Positions 55,531 through 64,000 of a DNA stretch of 64,000 nucleotides are shown here, in pieces. The stretch comes from Pictodentalium vernedei. Lineage: Eukaryota; Mollusca; Scaphopoda; Dentaliida; Dentaliidae. The notes under the pieces were generated by a model, which had not been told where the DNA came from, did not search any database, and saw only the letters and a program-made list of their open reading frames with translations. The position numbers were made by a program, and so were the translations under genes. Each line of letters begins with the position of its first letter. Position 1 is the first letter of the stretch. The stretch is taken from contig CM062289.1 in NCBI GenBank assembly GCA_031216915.1, forward strand, positions 445,990,910-446,054,909, read 5' to 3'.

Positions 55531-56978
55531 TTAGTGGACGACATTCTGAGCAACAGATAACGGACCTAAACAATGCAGGTCTCCAGAAATGGACTCAATA
55601 TTTCTGAGATAAAAATTAGTAAATGTGGATGGCTGAGACCAATAAGCAGCCTTCATTAAATCTGTAATAGCAACACTATTAGCATAAGCCCAGGAAGTAG
55701 AATGAGCTCTTACTTCATGAGCAGAAATCTTAAGCACAGACTGCTGAGAAGAAGATAAATCTTCATACGCAGTACGGATAGTTAACTGAATCCATCTAGC
55801 AATAGAATGGACTGAAATGTCCTTTCTATTAGGCATCAAAGACAGAAAGAAACGTTTTCGTCCCTTTCTGATGAACTGAGATCTCTGTTTATAGATACGT
55901 AGTGCTCTAACAGGACAGAGTAAAGGCCTACGCCCGTCTGAAGACGGAAGAGCCTTAATAACAATAGGTTCCGGATATTTATTAGGAGCCTGATTCTTAG
56001 CTAAAAAACCGACATTAGTAGTGAAGGTGATAGTGTTCCCAACACTACGATAATGAGAATCATCCACCGATAGTGCATGAAGCTCACTGACTCTTCTGGC
56101 AGAAGAGAAAGCTAAGAGAAAAGCTGTCTTATAAGATAAGAATTTGAAATCTACTGTCCCAAGAGGTTCAAATGGCTTTTCCTTTTAAGGAGAACCCAAG
56201 CTAAATTCCACTTAGGAATTAATCTAAGAGTTCTGGGTCTATTTATCGAAAAGTTTCTAACCAATTTCGATAAAGAGACATTAGATCCAATTTGTAAACT
56301 ATCATGATGTGCATAGGTATCAGATAACATAGATCTATAACCCTTTATAGTAACAGGTTGCAGTTTGATTTCGTCAAACAAGTATACTAGAAAGTTAGCA
56401 ATGTCTGGTATACAGGGATCAAATATATCAACAGAATGATCCCTACACCAACGACGGAAAACCTTCCACTTAGCCGCATAGTTTAGCGAAGAGGAGGTCC
56501 TCCTACAGTTAGAAATCGCGTCCACTGCTCGTCCTGTAAAGTGCTTGCCATGCAAGAAGGACCGCACAACGGAAAAACGTGAAGGTTGAGACCTTGCGGG
56601 TTGTGATGTAGTTGGCGCGATTTCCCCTGCCAAAGAAGATCCTCTCGTGGAGGGAGCTTCCGCGGTAGGTCCCACAACAGACACCTGAGTAGATTTATCC
56701 ACGGTCTCTGTGGCGACAGAGATGCTACCAACAGAATCTTGCATTGAGATTGTTTTATCTTTAGCAATACTTGTTGAATTAACGGCGCTGGAGGATACGC
56801 ATATCCTATCATTCCGTCCCAAGGGATCGATAGAGCGTCTACTGCAAATGCTCTTGGATCCGGACACGGGGACACATACGTCTGCAACTGATTGTTGAGA
56901 TGTGTCGCAAATAAGTCTATCATTGGCCGTTCCCATTGGTAGCAAATCTGATTGAATACTTGTTTGTTGAGAGTCCAC
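55531..56978 (-). pseudogene. DIRS tyrosine recombinase, frameshifted
   Basis: The first frame (56,978-56,151, 275 residues) has a disordered Ser/Thr-rich start and then a SAM-like core-binding domain (SSLNYAAKWKVFRRWCRDHS, VTIKGYRSMLSD). The second frame (open from 56,184 to 55,531) holds the catalytic domain: first Arg in ARRVSEL (near 56,095), HEVR (55,708-55,719), a Trp in YWSQPSTF at the H/W position, and the nucleophile Tyr in FYLRN (55,609-55,611). All catalytic residues are present but a one-base shift between 56,151 and 56,184 separates the halves. The shift lies next to short A runs, so an assembly error is possible. The first 496 nt overlap the RT frame. Confidence 0.88.
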
Positions 56979-58798
56979 TCCGACGGCAACAAGCGACCCT
57001 TTCGTGAAAGGGAGTCTGCTAGCACATTCAGACGACCCGGTATGTGACAGACCGAAAGAAGAACGTGATGTTCCAACGCAAACAGAAGGATTCTTTCCGT
57101 TAGATTGAACAACGGAACTGAATGAGTGCCTCCCTGGTTCCGTATATACGCCACTACTGTCGTATTGTCGGATAGGATTTGGACATGAGCATCGTGAATA
57201 ATGTCCATCCAGTGATGTAACTCAAGCCAAAATGACATCATTTCCTTGATGTTTATGTGCTTGCACAGGAATTGCGGATCCCAAAGACCCTGGCATCTCG
57301 AATCCGTTGGGATTAATGATGCACCCCAACCTGTTTGACTGGCATCCGTCATAATGGTAAAACTCGGATCCGGCAACTGCAGCGGAACTCCTTGAGTTAA
57401 CCACTGAATGTTTGCCCAAGTCTGAATCTCTTGTTTCACTTGATCTGACAAGAGAACGTCTACATCGAGCGAATGAATTTTCACACTCCAATTCTGAGTC
57501 AGGAAAATTTGAAGAGGCCGTGTGCGTAGCCGTCCCATCGGAATGAGATCCGCGGCGGCTCCGCACAGACCTATCAGTCTCATAAATTCTCTCGCCGTGA
57601 CTTTGTCTGTATTCAGACAATAGCGAGCGTAACAACTGACTAATTTCGCTCTGGTTAACGGCAGACGAACGAGATTGTTGTGCGTCTCGAAGCTCATTCC
57701 CAGATGAGTGAATGACTTGGACGGCACCAGATCCGACTTCTCCTCGTTTACTATGAAACCGAGACGTCGGAGCAATAGAAGAAGATTCTGAACATCGTTC
57801 TGAAGCGTTAACTCGTTGCCGTACCTCTGAAGAATGTCGTCCAGGTAGGCCGACGTTACCGCAGACGAATGAGCTCGGAAGTAGATCATTACCGAGTTCA
57901 TTACCCGAGTGAAAGCCCAGGGTGCTAGATTCAATCCGAAGCACATGGCCCGGAACTGATACACCACTCCTAGGACTGCGAAGCGTAGATACTTTCGGAA
58001 TGTCGGATGTACCATGACGTGAAAGTACGCATCTTTGAGATCTATGCTCGTTGCATAATCGTTCACCCGAATACTCGCTCTGACCGATCGAATCGTCTCC
58101 ATATAAAACTTCGGAGCGACGATCAGCTTGTTTATCCAGCTCAAATCTATGACTGGACGGAACGAGCCGTCTGGTTTCGGAACCAGAAACAGATGGCTGT
58201 AGAATCCCAGCGATTCCTGGTTTTCTACGACCTCTACCGCGTTCTTCATTAAAAGAGACTGCACCTCTGATAGCAGAGCGTCTCTTTTCTGAGGGTTTGA
58301 CGGAAGATGAGTCCACTTTGGACTTCGAGTTAATGGAGGCTTTCGTTTGAAGGATATCTTTAGACCTTCCGAAGTCACTCCTCTCACCCATGGGTCGTCC
58401 GTAATCGACGCCCACTCTTGAGAAAAACTCGACAACCTTCCGCCAACCGGAACGCGATAGAGGTTTGAGCCATCACCTCCTGGATCTGCGAGGCCTGCGG
58501 TAGGAGAAACCACGTCTTCCACGACCCGCACCTCGCCTCGTCGACCTCGGGGCGTCCGACCGATTGTCCCGGCCTGAAGGACGTCCCGAACGAGAGTCAC
58601 TATCCTGACGGTCTCTCGAATAAGAGCTAGAGGACGCACCGGAACCTCTATAGGAACCTCTCTTGGGCGGATAAGACCCAGAAGTGCCCGCCTTATTCGT
58701 GTCTGCTGTATCCGACCTTTTAGGAGCGGATCTAAACAACAGAGAATCACTAGCTTTCTTTTTAATATTATCATAAATAGCGGAAAGCTTGCCGTCAA
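56483..58798 (-). CDS. DIRS reverse transcriptase / RNase H
   Basis: 771-residue open frame. The N-terminal 115 residues are read in overlap with gag and may not all be translated. RT motifs are intact: LVPKPDGSFRPVIDL (205-219), SIDLKDAYFH (251-260), CFGLNLAPWAF (286-296) and YLDD (318-321). RNase H follows with D485 (TIMTDAS), E519 (NIKEM), D544 (LSDN) and D595 (LADSLSR). After it comes a domain with IDLFATHLNNQL (627-638) and DPRAFAVDALSIPW (647-660), the segment often annotated as methyltransferase-like in DIRS1 elements; I see no decisive methylase motif. It makes cDNA from the element's RNA. No stop or shift was seen. Confidence 0.94.
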   Translation of the reverse strand: MTASFPLFMIILKRKLVILCCLDPLLKGRIQQTRIRRALLGLIRPREVPIEVPVRPLALIRETVRIVTLVRDVLQAGTIGRTPRGRRGEVRVVEDVVSPTAGLADPGGDGSNLYRVPVGGRLSSFSQEWASITDDPWVRGVTSEGLKISFKRKPPLTRSPKWTHLPSNPQKRDALLSEVQSLLMKNAVEVVENQESLGFYSHLFLVPKPDGSFRPVIDLSWINKLIVAPKFYMETIRSVRASIRVNDYATSIDLKDAYFHVMVHPTFRKYLRFAVLGVVYQFRAMCFGLNLAPWAFTRVMNSVMIYFRAHSSAVTSAYLDDILQRYGNELTLQNDVQNLLLLLRRLGFIVNEEKSDLVPSKSFTHLGMSFETHNNLVRLPLTRAKLVSCYARYCLNTDKVTAREFMRLIGLCGAAADLIPMGRLRTRPLQIFLTQNWSVKIHSLDVDVLLSDQVKQEIQTWANIQWLTQGVPLQLPDPSFTIMTDASQTGWGASLIPTDSRCQGLWDPQFLCKHINIKEMMSFWLELHHWMDIIHDAHVQILSDNTTVVAYIRNQGGTHSVPLFNLTERILLFALEHHVLLSVCHIPGRLNVLADSLSRKGRLLPSEWTLNKQVFNQICYQWERPMIDLFATHLNNQLQTYVSPCPDPRAFAVDALSIPWDGMIGYAYPPAPLIQQVLLKIKQSQCKILLVASLSPQRPWINLLRCLLWDLPRKLPPREDLLWQGKSRQLHHNPQGLNLHVFPLCGPSCMASTLQDEQWTRFLTVGGPPLR

Positions 58799-60404
58799 AG
58801 AGAAGATCTCCTGAGACCGAAGCGACTCTAAGAGAGTTCTTCACCTTAGAATCCACTAGTGTGGATGTAGACAGGGCTGCGTCACGTCTAACCAACTCCA
58901 GATTTGCCACTGAAAGGGCGGAGTTACACGTGGAATAAGCTACTGCCCTTGAAAGAAGTCTTAAGGAGGATTGTATATCCTGAAACTCTTCCCCTTGAAG
59001 ACGCAGTGATAACGCCTTAGTAAGGTGATCTGCGTAAGATAAGGCATCTAAATTGGCTCTGTTAGACGCAATAGCTGTTTCCAACACTGCGGTTGGAATA
59101 GAAGCTGACGACGGTAATGATAGCTCTAAGTCTTCCGCCTCGTCGTCCATACGCAGAGGAACTCTCGGTATACCCTGACCTGCCGTGTCGAATTTATTCC
59201 TTGCATTAATGAAAGGCAGGTTGAGAGTATTTGCGGACAAGAAGCCTGCTTTCCCCGTCCTGGAAGCAAGTTTAAAAATAGCGTCGTTCAATAATTCAAA
59301 TGTTCTTGCAACATTATTGGACTGCGACGGAAACTCGGGAGCGATGTCCCTGAACCGCTCGAAAAAATCAGAGTCCAATGACGCTATAATTCTCCTGTCC
59401 GGAAGCGCAGCAGTCTGGCCCGACGGAACAACTTGAGGAAGAAAGTGCCGGATGAAGTCCACGGCAGCTTTGTGTTGTTCCGAAAGGGATAGCTCCAATT
59501 CATCCGTATCCCTTTCACCATCCGGTCGGACCTCCCGATGTTCCCGGTCGTCCGCCCCCGATGCTTCGGCGGAGCGTACCGACCCAGCGCCGTCGGATAA
59601 TTCTCGATCCGACACCGTTTCTGTCGGCTGCTGGGATGCTGCGATAAGCTGTGCTATCTGCACTAGAATGTCCGACGTCGAGACCTGCGGAGGAGCGGTC
59701 TTTCGCTGCTTCGCCGAGGGCAGCTCCGCATCAGATGGCTCCCGCTTACTTTTCCTATGCGAACGTCCGGAGTCCATCGGTCTCGAATCCCTGGCTGCCT
59801 GATGGTGTGACCTGGTCGCCGAAGAATCCTTCATCGGCGAAGCTGGCAAAATATCGGAGGTCACGCAGCCAAGGTGCGGTCGTGTGCGCCGACGAGAAGA
59901 GGAAGCCTTAACAGTCTCTGCGGACTGCTTATACAACGGAGCGTCCCGAGCGACGGACGTATGCTCCGCTAAAGACACATTCTGTACCACAACATCTGGT
60001 CCCAGATGTTGTTGTACGAGAGAGGGGCCTCTCTCGCTCACGGCCCGGCTGGACCTGGACGAGCTAGGAACCGGACTAAAAGGCTTCCTCCGTTCTCGTT
60101 CACTATCTGCCGTCACTGGGTGTGCATCTATTATTTTTATAGTGCTTGCATCACCCAAAATTTCCTCTTGGACCGCATCGGACGAACCCGGCTGCCGAAC
60201 CATTCGGTGAATGGACGCTACACCGGGCGAGCTAGCGGACGACATTTGTCTAATCTCCATGAGCACTTTTGCCGCTAGCTCTGTATTTAATTGTGACGAC
60301 GGACGCACACTTGAAGAAGATAACATGGAAACATCACCCTGTTCTGGTTCCTCTGAAATAGAAACTGAGAGAGTAGAGTGACCTTGTGGAGAAAGAGCCG
60401 GCAT
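58473..60404 (-). CDS. DIRS gag-like protein, main part
   Basis: 643 residues from the first Met after the in-frame TGA. The N-terminal half is Ser/Arg-rich and disordered. The middle (DELELSLSEQHKAAVDFIRH onward, then LDSDFFERFRDIAPEF) is helical and resembles the conserved core of DIRS1-family ORF1 proteins. The C-terminus is Arg/Ser/Gly-rich and ends YRRPRRSRR, suited to RNA binding. Its last 326 nt overlap the RT frame in another reading frame, implying frameshifting or re-initiation. In the same frame upstream lies a Cys-rich segment cut off by one TGA. Confidence 0.85.
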   Translation of the reverse strand: MPALSPQGHSTLSVSISEEPEQGDVSMLSSSSVRPSSQLNTELAAKVLMEIRQMSSASSPGVASIHRMVRQPGSSDAVQEEILGDASTIKIIDAHPVTADSERERRKPFSPVPSSSRSSRAVSERGPSLVQQHLGPDVVVQNVSLAEHTSVARDAPLYKQSAETVKASSSRRRTRPHLGCVTSDILPASPMKDSSATRSHHQAARDSRPMDSGRSHRKSKREPSDAELPSAKQRKTAPPQVSTSDILVQIAQLIAASQQPTETVSDRELSDGAGSVRSAEASGADDREHREVRPDGERDTDELELSLSEQHKAAVDFIRHFLPQVVPSGQTAALPDRRIIASLDSDFFERFRDIAPEFPSQSNNVARTFELLNDAIFKLASRTGKAGFLSANTLNLPFINARNKFDTAGQGIPRVPLRMDDEAEDLELSLPSSASIPTAVLETAIASNRANLDALSYADHLTKALSLRLQGEEFQDIQSSLRLLSRAVAYSTCNSALSVANLELVRRDAALSTSTLVDSKVKNSLRVASVSGDLLFDGKLSAIYDNIKKKASDSLLFRSAPKRSDTADTNKAGTSGSYPPKRGSYRGSGASSSSYSRDRQDSDSRSGRPSGRDNRSDAPRSTRRGAGRGRRGFSYRRPRRSRR

Positions 60405-60428
60405 CGCTCTTTCTCCAGAAACAACATA

Positions 60429-60575
60429 TCATGACACACGTTTCCAATGTTTCTCATCCCAATGTTCACATACAGGACAGGGATTAATGCGAGAACACTG
60501 ACTACAATTAATGCAATAATCATGAAAGTCAGAGGAAGATTTCTTCCTATTACAATTTGAACAAGTTCCCTTCAT
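60429..60575 (-). pseudogene. DIRS gag N-terminal zinc-binding segment, cut by TGA
   Basis: It begins MKGTCSNC and continues with CxxC and CxxCxxC clusters and CPVCEHW, consistent with a small zinc-binding fold common at the start of DIRS1-type ORF1. TGA at 60,429-60,431 ends it. The main gag frame continues in the same phase eight codons later at Met 60,404, so one nonsense change (or a leaky stop) explains the split. Confidence 0.75.
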
Positions 60576-60599
60576 TGTGAAAGAACAACAATAAGTCCT

Positions 60600-61460
60600 A
60601 GTTACTCGCAAAAACCCCTGACACAAAGATACATAATAACATGATCCATTAATAAATGAAAAAACAATTGCAAAACAAAATAATTTTGAAAAAATATTTT
60701 TTCAGAGAAGCCCAAGTTGCTGAAAAGTAACGTTGAGCCCCGATGGATCCGATGGCAAAGTGTGGTCAAAAATTTTAAAATTATATAAAATAATTAATGA
60801 GACACTTTCGGATAATATAAATGTATCTTATAATGAGATAAACTACCTCAAAGGCAAACAGCCCCCCTCAAAAAAGGCTGTTGCCAATGAAAACAAAGTG
60901 TAAACACAGAAGAAAACATGACTCCAGGCACTGAAAAAACTGGCCCGGAATCAGTCATCAATTACACTCTATCTGATGCAAAACAGAGACTCCCAGGGGA
61001 GAATCTGCAGAACATCAGATGGAAGATGCAGAACACAAACGTTATACACCCATGGGTGAAAACGTAACTATGGGGAAAATAACAGAAAACATTCTGTAAC
61101 CAAGCAACTCTCCCAGGGAATTTTTAGAAATGAAACTTCTCAAAAATATGCCAAAAGCATGGGAGAATTGCAAGGGGGGACTTTAGAAGGTTAGGGGAGA
61201 GGAAACACTGAATAAGCAGTGCAACAATTAGCAAGAATGACAACAAGAGGCGTTTGCCTCGAAAATAGGCAACTTAACATAATTTCAACAAAAAATTTTA
61301 AGTACAGCCCTGATTATTTTTTGCCACTTCTTTTTTCCTCTCCTCCTTCTATCCTCCTTAGAATCACATTTTCTCCAAGAATTACGTGTCTGGCATCCTT
61401 TAAACTGAGATTTACAAGCACAAAGATCAGTGAGATGTTGACTGATGAAGGGCCAAACAG
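60600..61460 (-). other. DIRS 5' leader region
   Basis: About 0.9 kb of AT-rich non-coding sequence between gag and the right ITR. No frame or promoter box can be assigned. Confidence 0.6.
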
Positions 61461-61677
61461 AGAATGATATTTGGCGCCAATTTCGGGACGACTGCGTCAC
61501 TGCGCATGCGCAGTAGAGTCGTACTATGGAGGTCCTTTAGGACATGATTTCTTTTTGTTTTGGATGCAAATTTTGGGGATTGGGGGGCAAAATTTGTGTT
61601 TGGCCCTGGTTTTTTGTGGAGTTAGCACCAGCTAAGTCTGCTAAGTCTGGGTCATTGGTACAGTATAAAAATATATA
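61461..61677 (-). repeat. DIRS right inverted terminal repeat (5' end of element)
   Basis: The complement of 54,551-54,765, containing 'cgccaatttcgggacgactg', TGCGCATGCGCA and 'gtctgggtcattggtacag'. In DIRS elements transcription starts within this ITR. Confidence 0.93.
61501..61512. promoter_or_regulatory. NRF1-like palindrome in right ITR (probable promoter side)
   Basis: A second perfect TGCGCATGCGCA. It lies about 930 bases upstream of the gag start on the coding strand. Confidence 0.55.
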
Positions 61678-61739
61678 AAAAAATGAATGGCGTTTTTCTT
61701 GTAGGTAAAAGATTAATACAATATAACCCACCCTAAATA

Positions 61740-62029
61740 GGACAGATAACGTAAATTCTCCCTACTGAAATTATGCAAATGTGAAACAGTTGTATTTTGT
61801 TTAGCCAATCAAATTGTCTTGTTTTGAAATTAACCAATGAAAGCTCCCAACTCTAGTTATGCAAATTATGAAAATGTGGTCCAGTTGTATTTTGTTCAGC
61901 CAATCAAATTGTCTAGTTTTGAAATTGACCAATGACATTGACGGAAGGCTTTATTTATCACTGATTAATATGAAAACAAAAAATGTTTTAAAGTGAACAA
62001 AACGGACGAGTCATATGATAAATATTTAT
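61740..62029. repeat. tandem duplication with octamer and CCAAT words
   Basis: Two units: 'gccaatcaaattgtct' lies at 61,804 and 61,899 (period 95). Each unit has an octamer ATGCAAAT (61,773 and 61,859), an AGCCAATCAAATTG box and a second CCAAT ('aaccaatga' / 'gaccaatga'). Confidence 0.7.
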
Positions 62030-62395
62030 ATTATTTGTGCTTAAGGTCACATACTAATGCACAATGGCAAATCATGACCGTGACAGTTTTACGTGTGAAA
62101 GAAGCCTGAGTACCTGGAGAGAACCACCAAGCATTGACGAGCAACTGTCAGCTCCTCAACATTCTAACTCTGTTCAAGCTCCATTCAAGCATGGTTACAG
62201 CGGTTGAAGACATGTGCACCACTGACGTGTAGTACACCTTAGTACACAGCGTCATCGTGCCCCGCCCCCCCATGAAGGCAACCAGGATGAAGTGCCTTGC
62301 CCGAGGACACAACGCGAGTTGTCATGGACGGAGATCGAACTCGGGACCTCTAGCATATAACTCCAACAATTTACCACCTTGCGCATCATGGATAT
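62030..62395 (-). mobile_element. SINE-1, nearly complete but diverged
   Basis: The tRNA-like head is decayed (box B 'gatcgaactcgg' complement), the TTGGGCAAG-type domain is changed to 'ttgcccgaggacacaacgcg' on the plus strand, and the body matches throughout. There is no clean target duplication. Its head matches the truncated head at 25,510-25,580 better than the young copies. Confidence 0.75.
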
Positions 62396-62705
62396 GAAGT
62401 CACTGTTATGGTTTTGTTGATTAAATGGTAGTTACAGTGTTATGTGCTAAATCTGCTCGTACAGAATCTTTTTTCCAAGACTCGATCGTGGCTATACACC
62501 CCCAAAATAAAATTATGTTGTGATAAAAGATTCTGTATATGCAGAATGTGCACAAAACACATATATATCTCAAGTTTTTTCTGGGAGAGAGATTTTCGAG
62601 TTTCAGCAAATATTTTATGGAAAATATTTATTGGCTGGACAAGTAATTTGAAAAGTTATTCCAGAGTCCTGTTTATCATGACTGAAGCATATTGTCTACA
62701 ATTAC

Positions 62706-62783
62706 CTTGCTTAACTTCTGGCTTCACTTTCCTTTTAACAGGTACTGGTTTTTCATCCTTCTCACCCATACTCTGTAGGACAA
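62706..62783 (-). CDS. ZC3H11A: ZC3H11A-like gene, first exon seen in the window
   Basis: The acceptor is TTGACTTTTCAG and the donor AAG|GTAATT. It is symmetric phase 1-1, 78 bp. It codes VLQSMGEKDEKPVPVKRKVK and PEVKQ, basic and Pro/Val-rich. Frame choice is fixed by phase: the G left over at its end joins TG at the start of the 52.9-kb exon. The exon is short and has no diagnostic motif, so it is less certain than the module exons. Upstream exons, including the expected CCCH zinc fingers, lie beyond the right edge. Confidence 0.72.
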
Positions 62784-64000
62784 CTGAAAAGTCAAGGACA
62801 GCATAAAATTAGGAGGGGGGTTCTCAAAAAATATAACAAGCATTATTTTCTCAGAATAAAGAAAGGTTGTCTTGTTGTGTATCAGTGTCACATTTTTAAT
62901 TTGTTGTTGTAATAGAGTAAAATCTTTAACCCTTAAAGACTTATTTCTGACTTTTACATCCTTAGAACAGCTGAAAATAGACATATAAGCTTGGCAGTGG
63001 TTTCAAGCCAAGACTTGCCCAAGTCTCTGCTTCGCTACTGACAATGTTCAGGCAGTGGTCCAGGAGATATTTATTTATTTATTTATTTATATTTATTGTT
63101 TAAGGTCACATACTTCTGCACAATGGCTAATCATGACCACAACATGGAGATAAAGTCAAGGTCAGTCAATCGTTTATACCCCATGTTGCCTATTTTAGAG
63201 GACTCGCATAAGCTATGTTTTGGAAGCAAAAAATGAAAATTTTTAGTTACACAAGAATTCTTTTTATGAGTGTCATCTGCCACTAGCATTCAGAAAAAGG
63301 TTGAAGACTGTCACAATGTAATATTAAATAGTCTTCCTCATGTCAGTCCGGACTGTAAATACTAAAACTTGGGAACAGATTTAAATAAAAACAACACAAA
63401 TCAGTATGTATTATCAATTTTTCATTCTTTAAAAAGGAAAATTAAACACAAACTTAGCTTTAATATTGAGCATTCTGCACCGTTTTCAGGTGACTGGGCC
63501 AACTGGAAACAAGTCTCCTGAGTGTCCCAAACATTGGAGCATAAAAAAAAATATTTTTATGGAACAAATGTGTGTCCCAAATTATAGAGTGTCCCAATAT
63601 ATAGAGTAAATACGGTATTAAGATTTTGAAAACAGATAAAAAAAAGAATGCTAGGGTTGTGAGTTTAGAGGGCAAATTATCATGCAGTTCCACAATCAAA
63701 CACGGAATCACCGAAACTCTTTATTTATTAGTGTTTAAGGTCATAAAATTCTGACAACACCCATGTTCACTATTTTAACCCTTTATCTAATATGAAGATT
63801 GGATCCTACGAATATTCGAGATTCGATTTGATATCGACACCATACATCTGCTTCGAGATCGATCCCAAATTAGTCTTAACTCTTTACCCAACGCAGACAA
63901 TATCAAAATTTATTATTTTAAATATAATTTTTTTAAATTTTTCAAAAGATTTCAACAAAACCATATCATGTGACCCCCTCACTGGAACGAGCTCAAAGAG
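62784..64000. other. intron with foldback, SINE-2, family D and family A pieces
   Basis: Foldback scrap at 62,930-63,050; SINE-2 at 63,073-63,200; family D right-hand part at 63,201-63,617 with the end 'tatagagtaaatacgg' then TA; SINE tail at 63,718-63,775; family A copy 10 starting at 63,880 after TTAA and running off the edge. Confidence 0.7.
63880..64000. mobile_element. Family A TTAA palindromic MITE, copy 10, cut by window edge
   Basis: TTAA at 63,876-63,879, then CTCTTTACCCAACGCAGAC and the left palindrome arm down to the GAGCTC apex. The right half lies outside. Confidence 0.85.

Larger units (their letters stand above)
54529..61677 (-). mobile_element. DIRS-type tyrosine-recombinase retrotransposon
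   Basis: About 7.1 kb. The gene order on the minus strand is gag-like, RT/RNase H, tyrosine recombinase. Inverted terminal repeats lie at 54,551-54,765 and 61,461-61,677; the left one has a 22-base extension (54,529-54,550). An internal complementary region (54,840-54,926) joins the complement of the left end to that of the right end. That arrangement, with a YR in place of a DDE integrase and no target duplication, defines DIRS1-like elements. Coding GC content is clearly higher than in the host DNA. Gag and YR each carry one visible lesion. Confidence 0.95.
54357..61712. mobile_element. Family C TTAA MITE split by the DIRS element
   Basis: TTAA at 54,353-54,356 and 61,713-61,716. The left part (to about 54,528) holds the usual C palindrome. 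The right part (about 61,680-61,712) reads 'ggcgtttttcttgtaggtaa' and matches the C end. The gap between them is the DIRS element. Confidence 0.7.

Noticed and set aside
57222..58415. 397-residue frame on the minus strand
   Set aside because: Shadow frame of the RT/RNase H gene; Ser/Arg-rich composition is what the RT codons give in another frame.
59185..60278. Several plus-strand frames of 80-116 residues
   Set aside because: Antisense shadows of the gag-like frame, which is GC-richer and therefore has fewer stops.
54529..61677. Endogenous retrovirus or LTR retrotransposon
   Set aside because: Ends are inverted rather than direct repeats, no protease or DDE integrase is present, and a tyrosine recombinase is.

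Overview
This is a 64-kb piece of a eukaryotic, very AT-rich and repeat-saturated genome. Introns, a tRNA-derived SINE, a DIRS-type retrotransposon and a pearl-like element made of 167-bp tandem monomers all point to a marine lophotrochozoan, most probably a bivalve mollusc. That assignment rests on repeat types, not on a marker gene.

The only host gene I can support runs right to left (minus strand) from beyond the right edge to a stop codon at 23,642-23,644, with a poly(A) signal about 60 bases later. Eleven exons spanning 23.6-62.8 kb chain in frame through consensus splice sites into about 622 codons. The product resembles the central and C-terminal part of ZC3H11A, the CCCH zinc-finger protein linked to nuclear mRNA export. 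It has an acidic region, repeated I-K-S-L-E-E-I-R type modules, a long Ser/Lys-rich stretch and an acidic C-terminus ending in D-D-L-L-S. The zinc-finger exons would lie beyond the window. All introns are phase 1 except the last three (phases 0, 1 and 2, reading downstream from the 29.5-kb exon).

Region 1-23.5 kb lies downstream of that gene and holds no gene I can defend. It is a mosaic of short palindromic or foldback elements, SINE pieces and one long tandem-repeat element. A weak secreted-protein-like reading frame sits at the extreme left edge.

The introns are filled with mobile DNA. The largest insert is a DIRS-type tyrosine-recombinase retrotransposon (54.5-61.7 kb, same strand as the host gene). 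It has inverted terminal repeats, an internal complementary region, a gag-like frame with one in-frame stop, an intact-looking RT/RNase H frame and a frameshifted recombinase. It sits inside an older TTAA-flanked palindromic MITE. Other families are: about eleven copies of a TTAA-flanked palindromic MITE (A) and several of a relative (C); pogo/Tigger-like MITEs with TA targets (B); TA-flanked composite MITEs (D); hAT-like MITEs with visible 8-bp duplications; two SINE families with a shared 3' end; and at least six tandem-repeat elements resembling non-autonomous Helentrons (pearl/HINE type). Several of the latter share a monomer length near 166-169 bp.

Nested insertions allow relative dating, and in several cases the uninterrupted copy elsewhere in the window gives the empty site. 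No bacterial-type operon, CRISPR array, genuine tRNA or rRNA gene, or viral gene was seen. The most unusual host-gene feature is a 125-bp coding exon squeezed between a SINE 16 nt from its acceptor and a MITE 12 nt beyond its donor, with its own donor region duplicated on the far side of the MITE.
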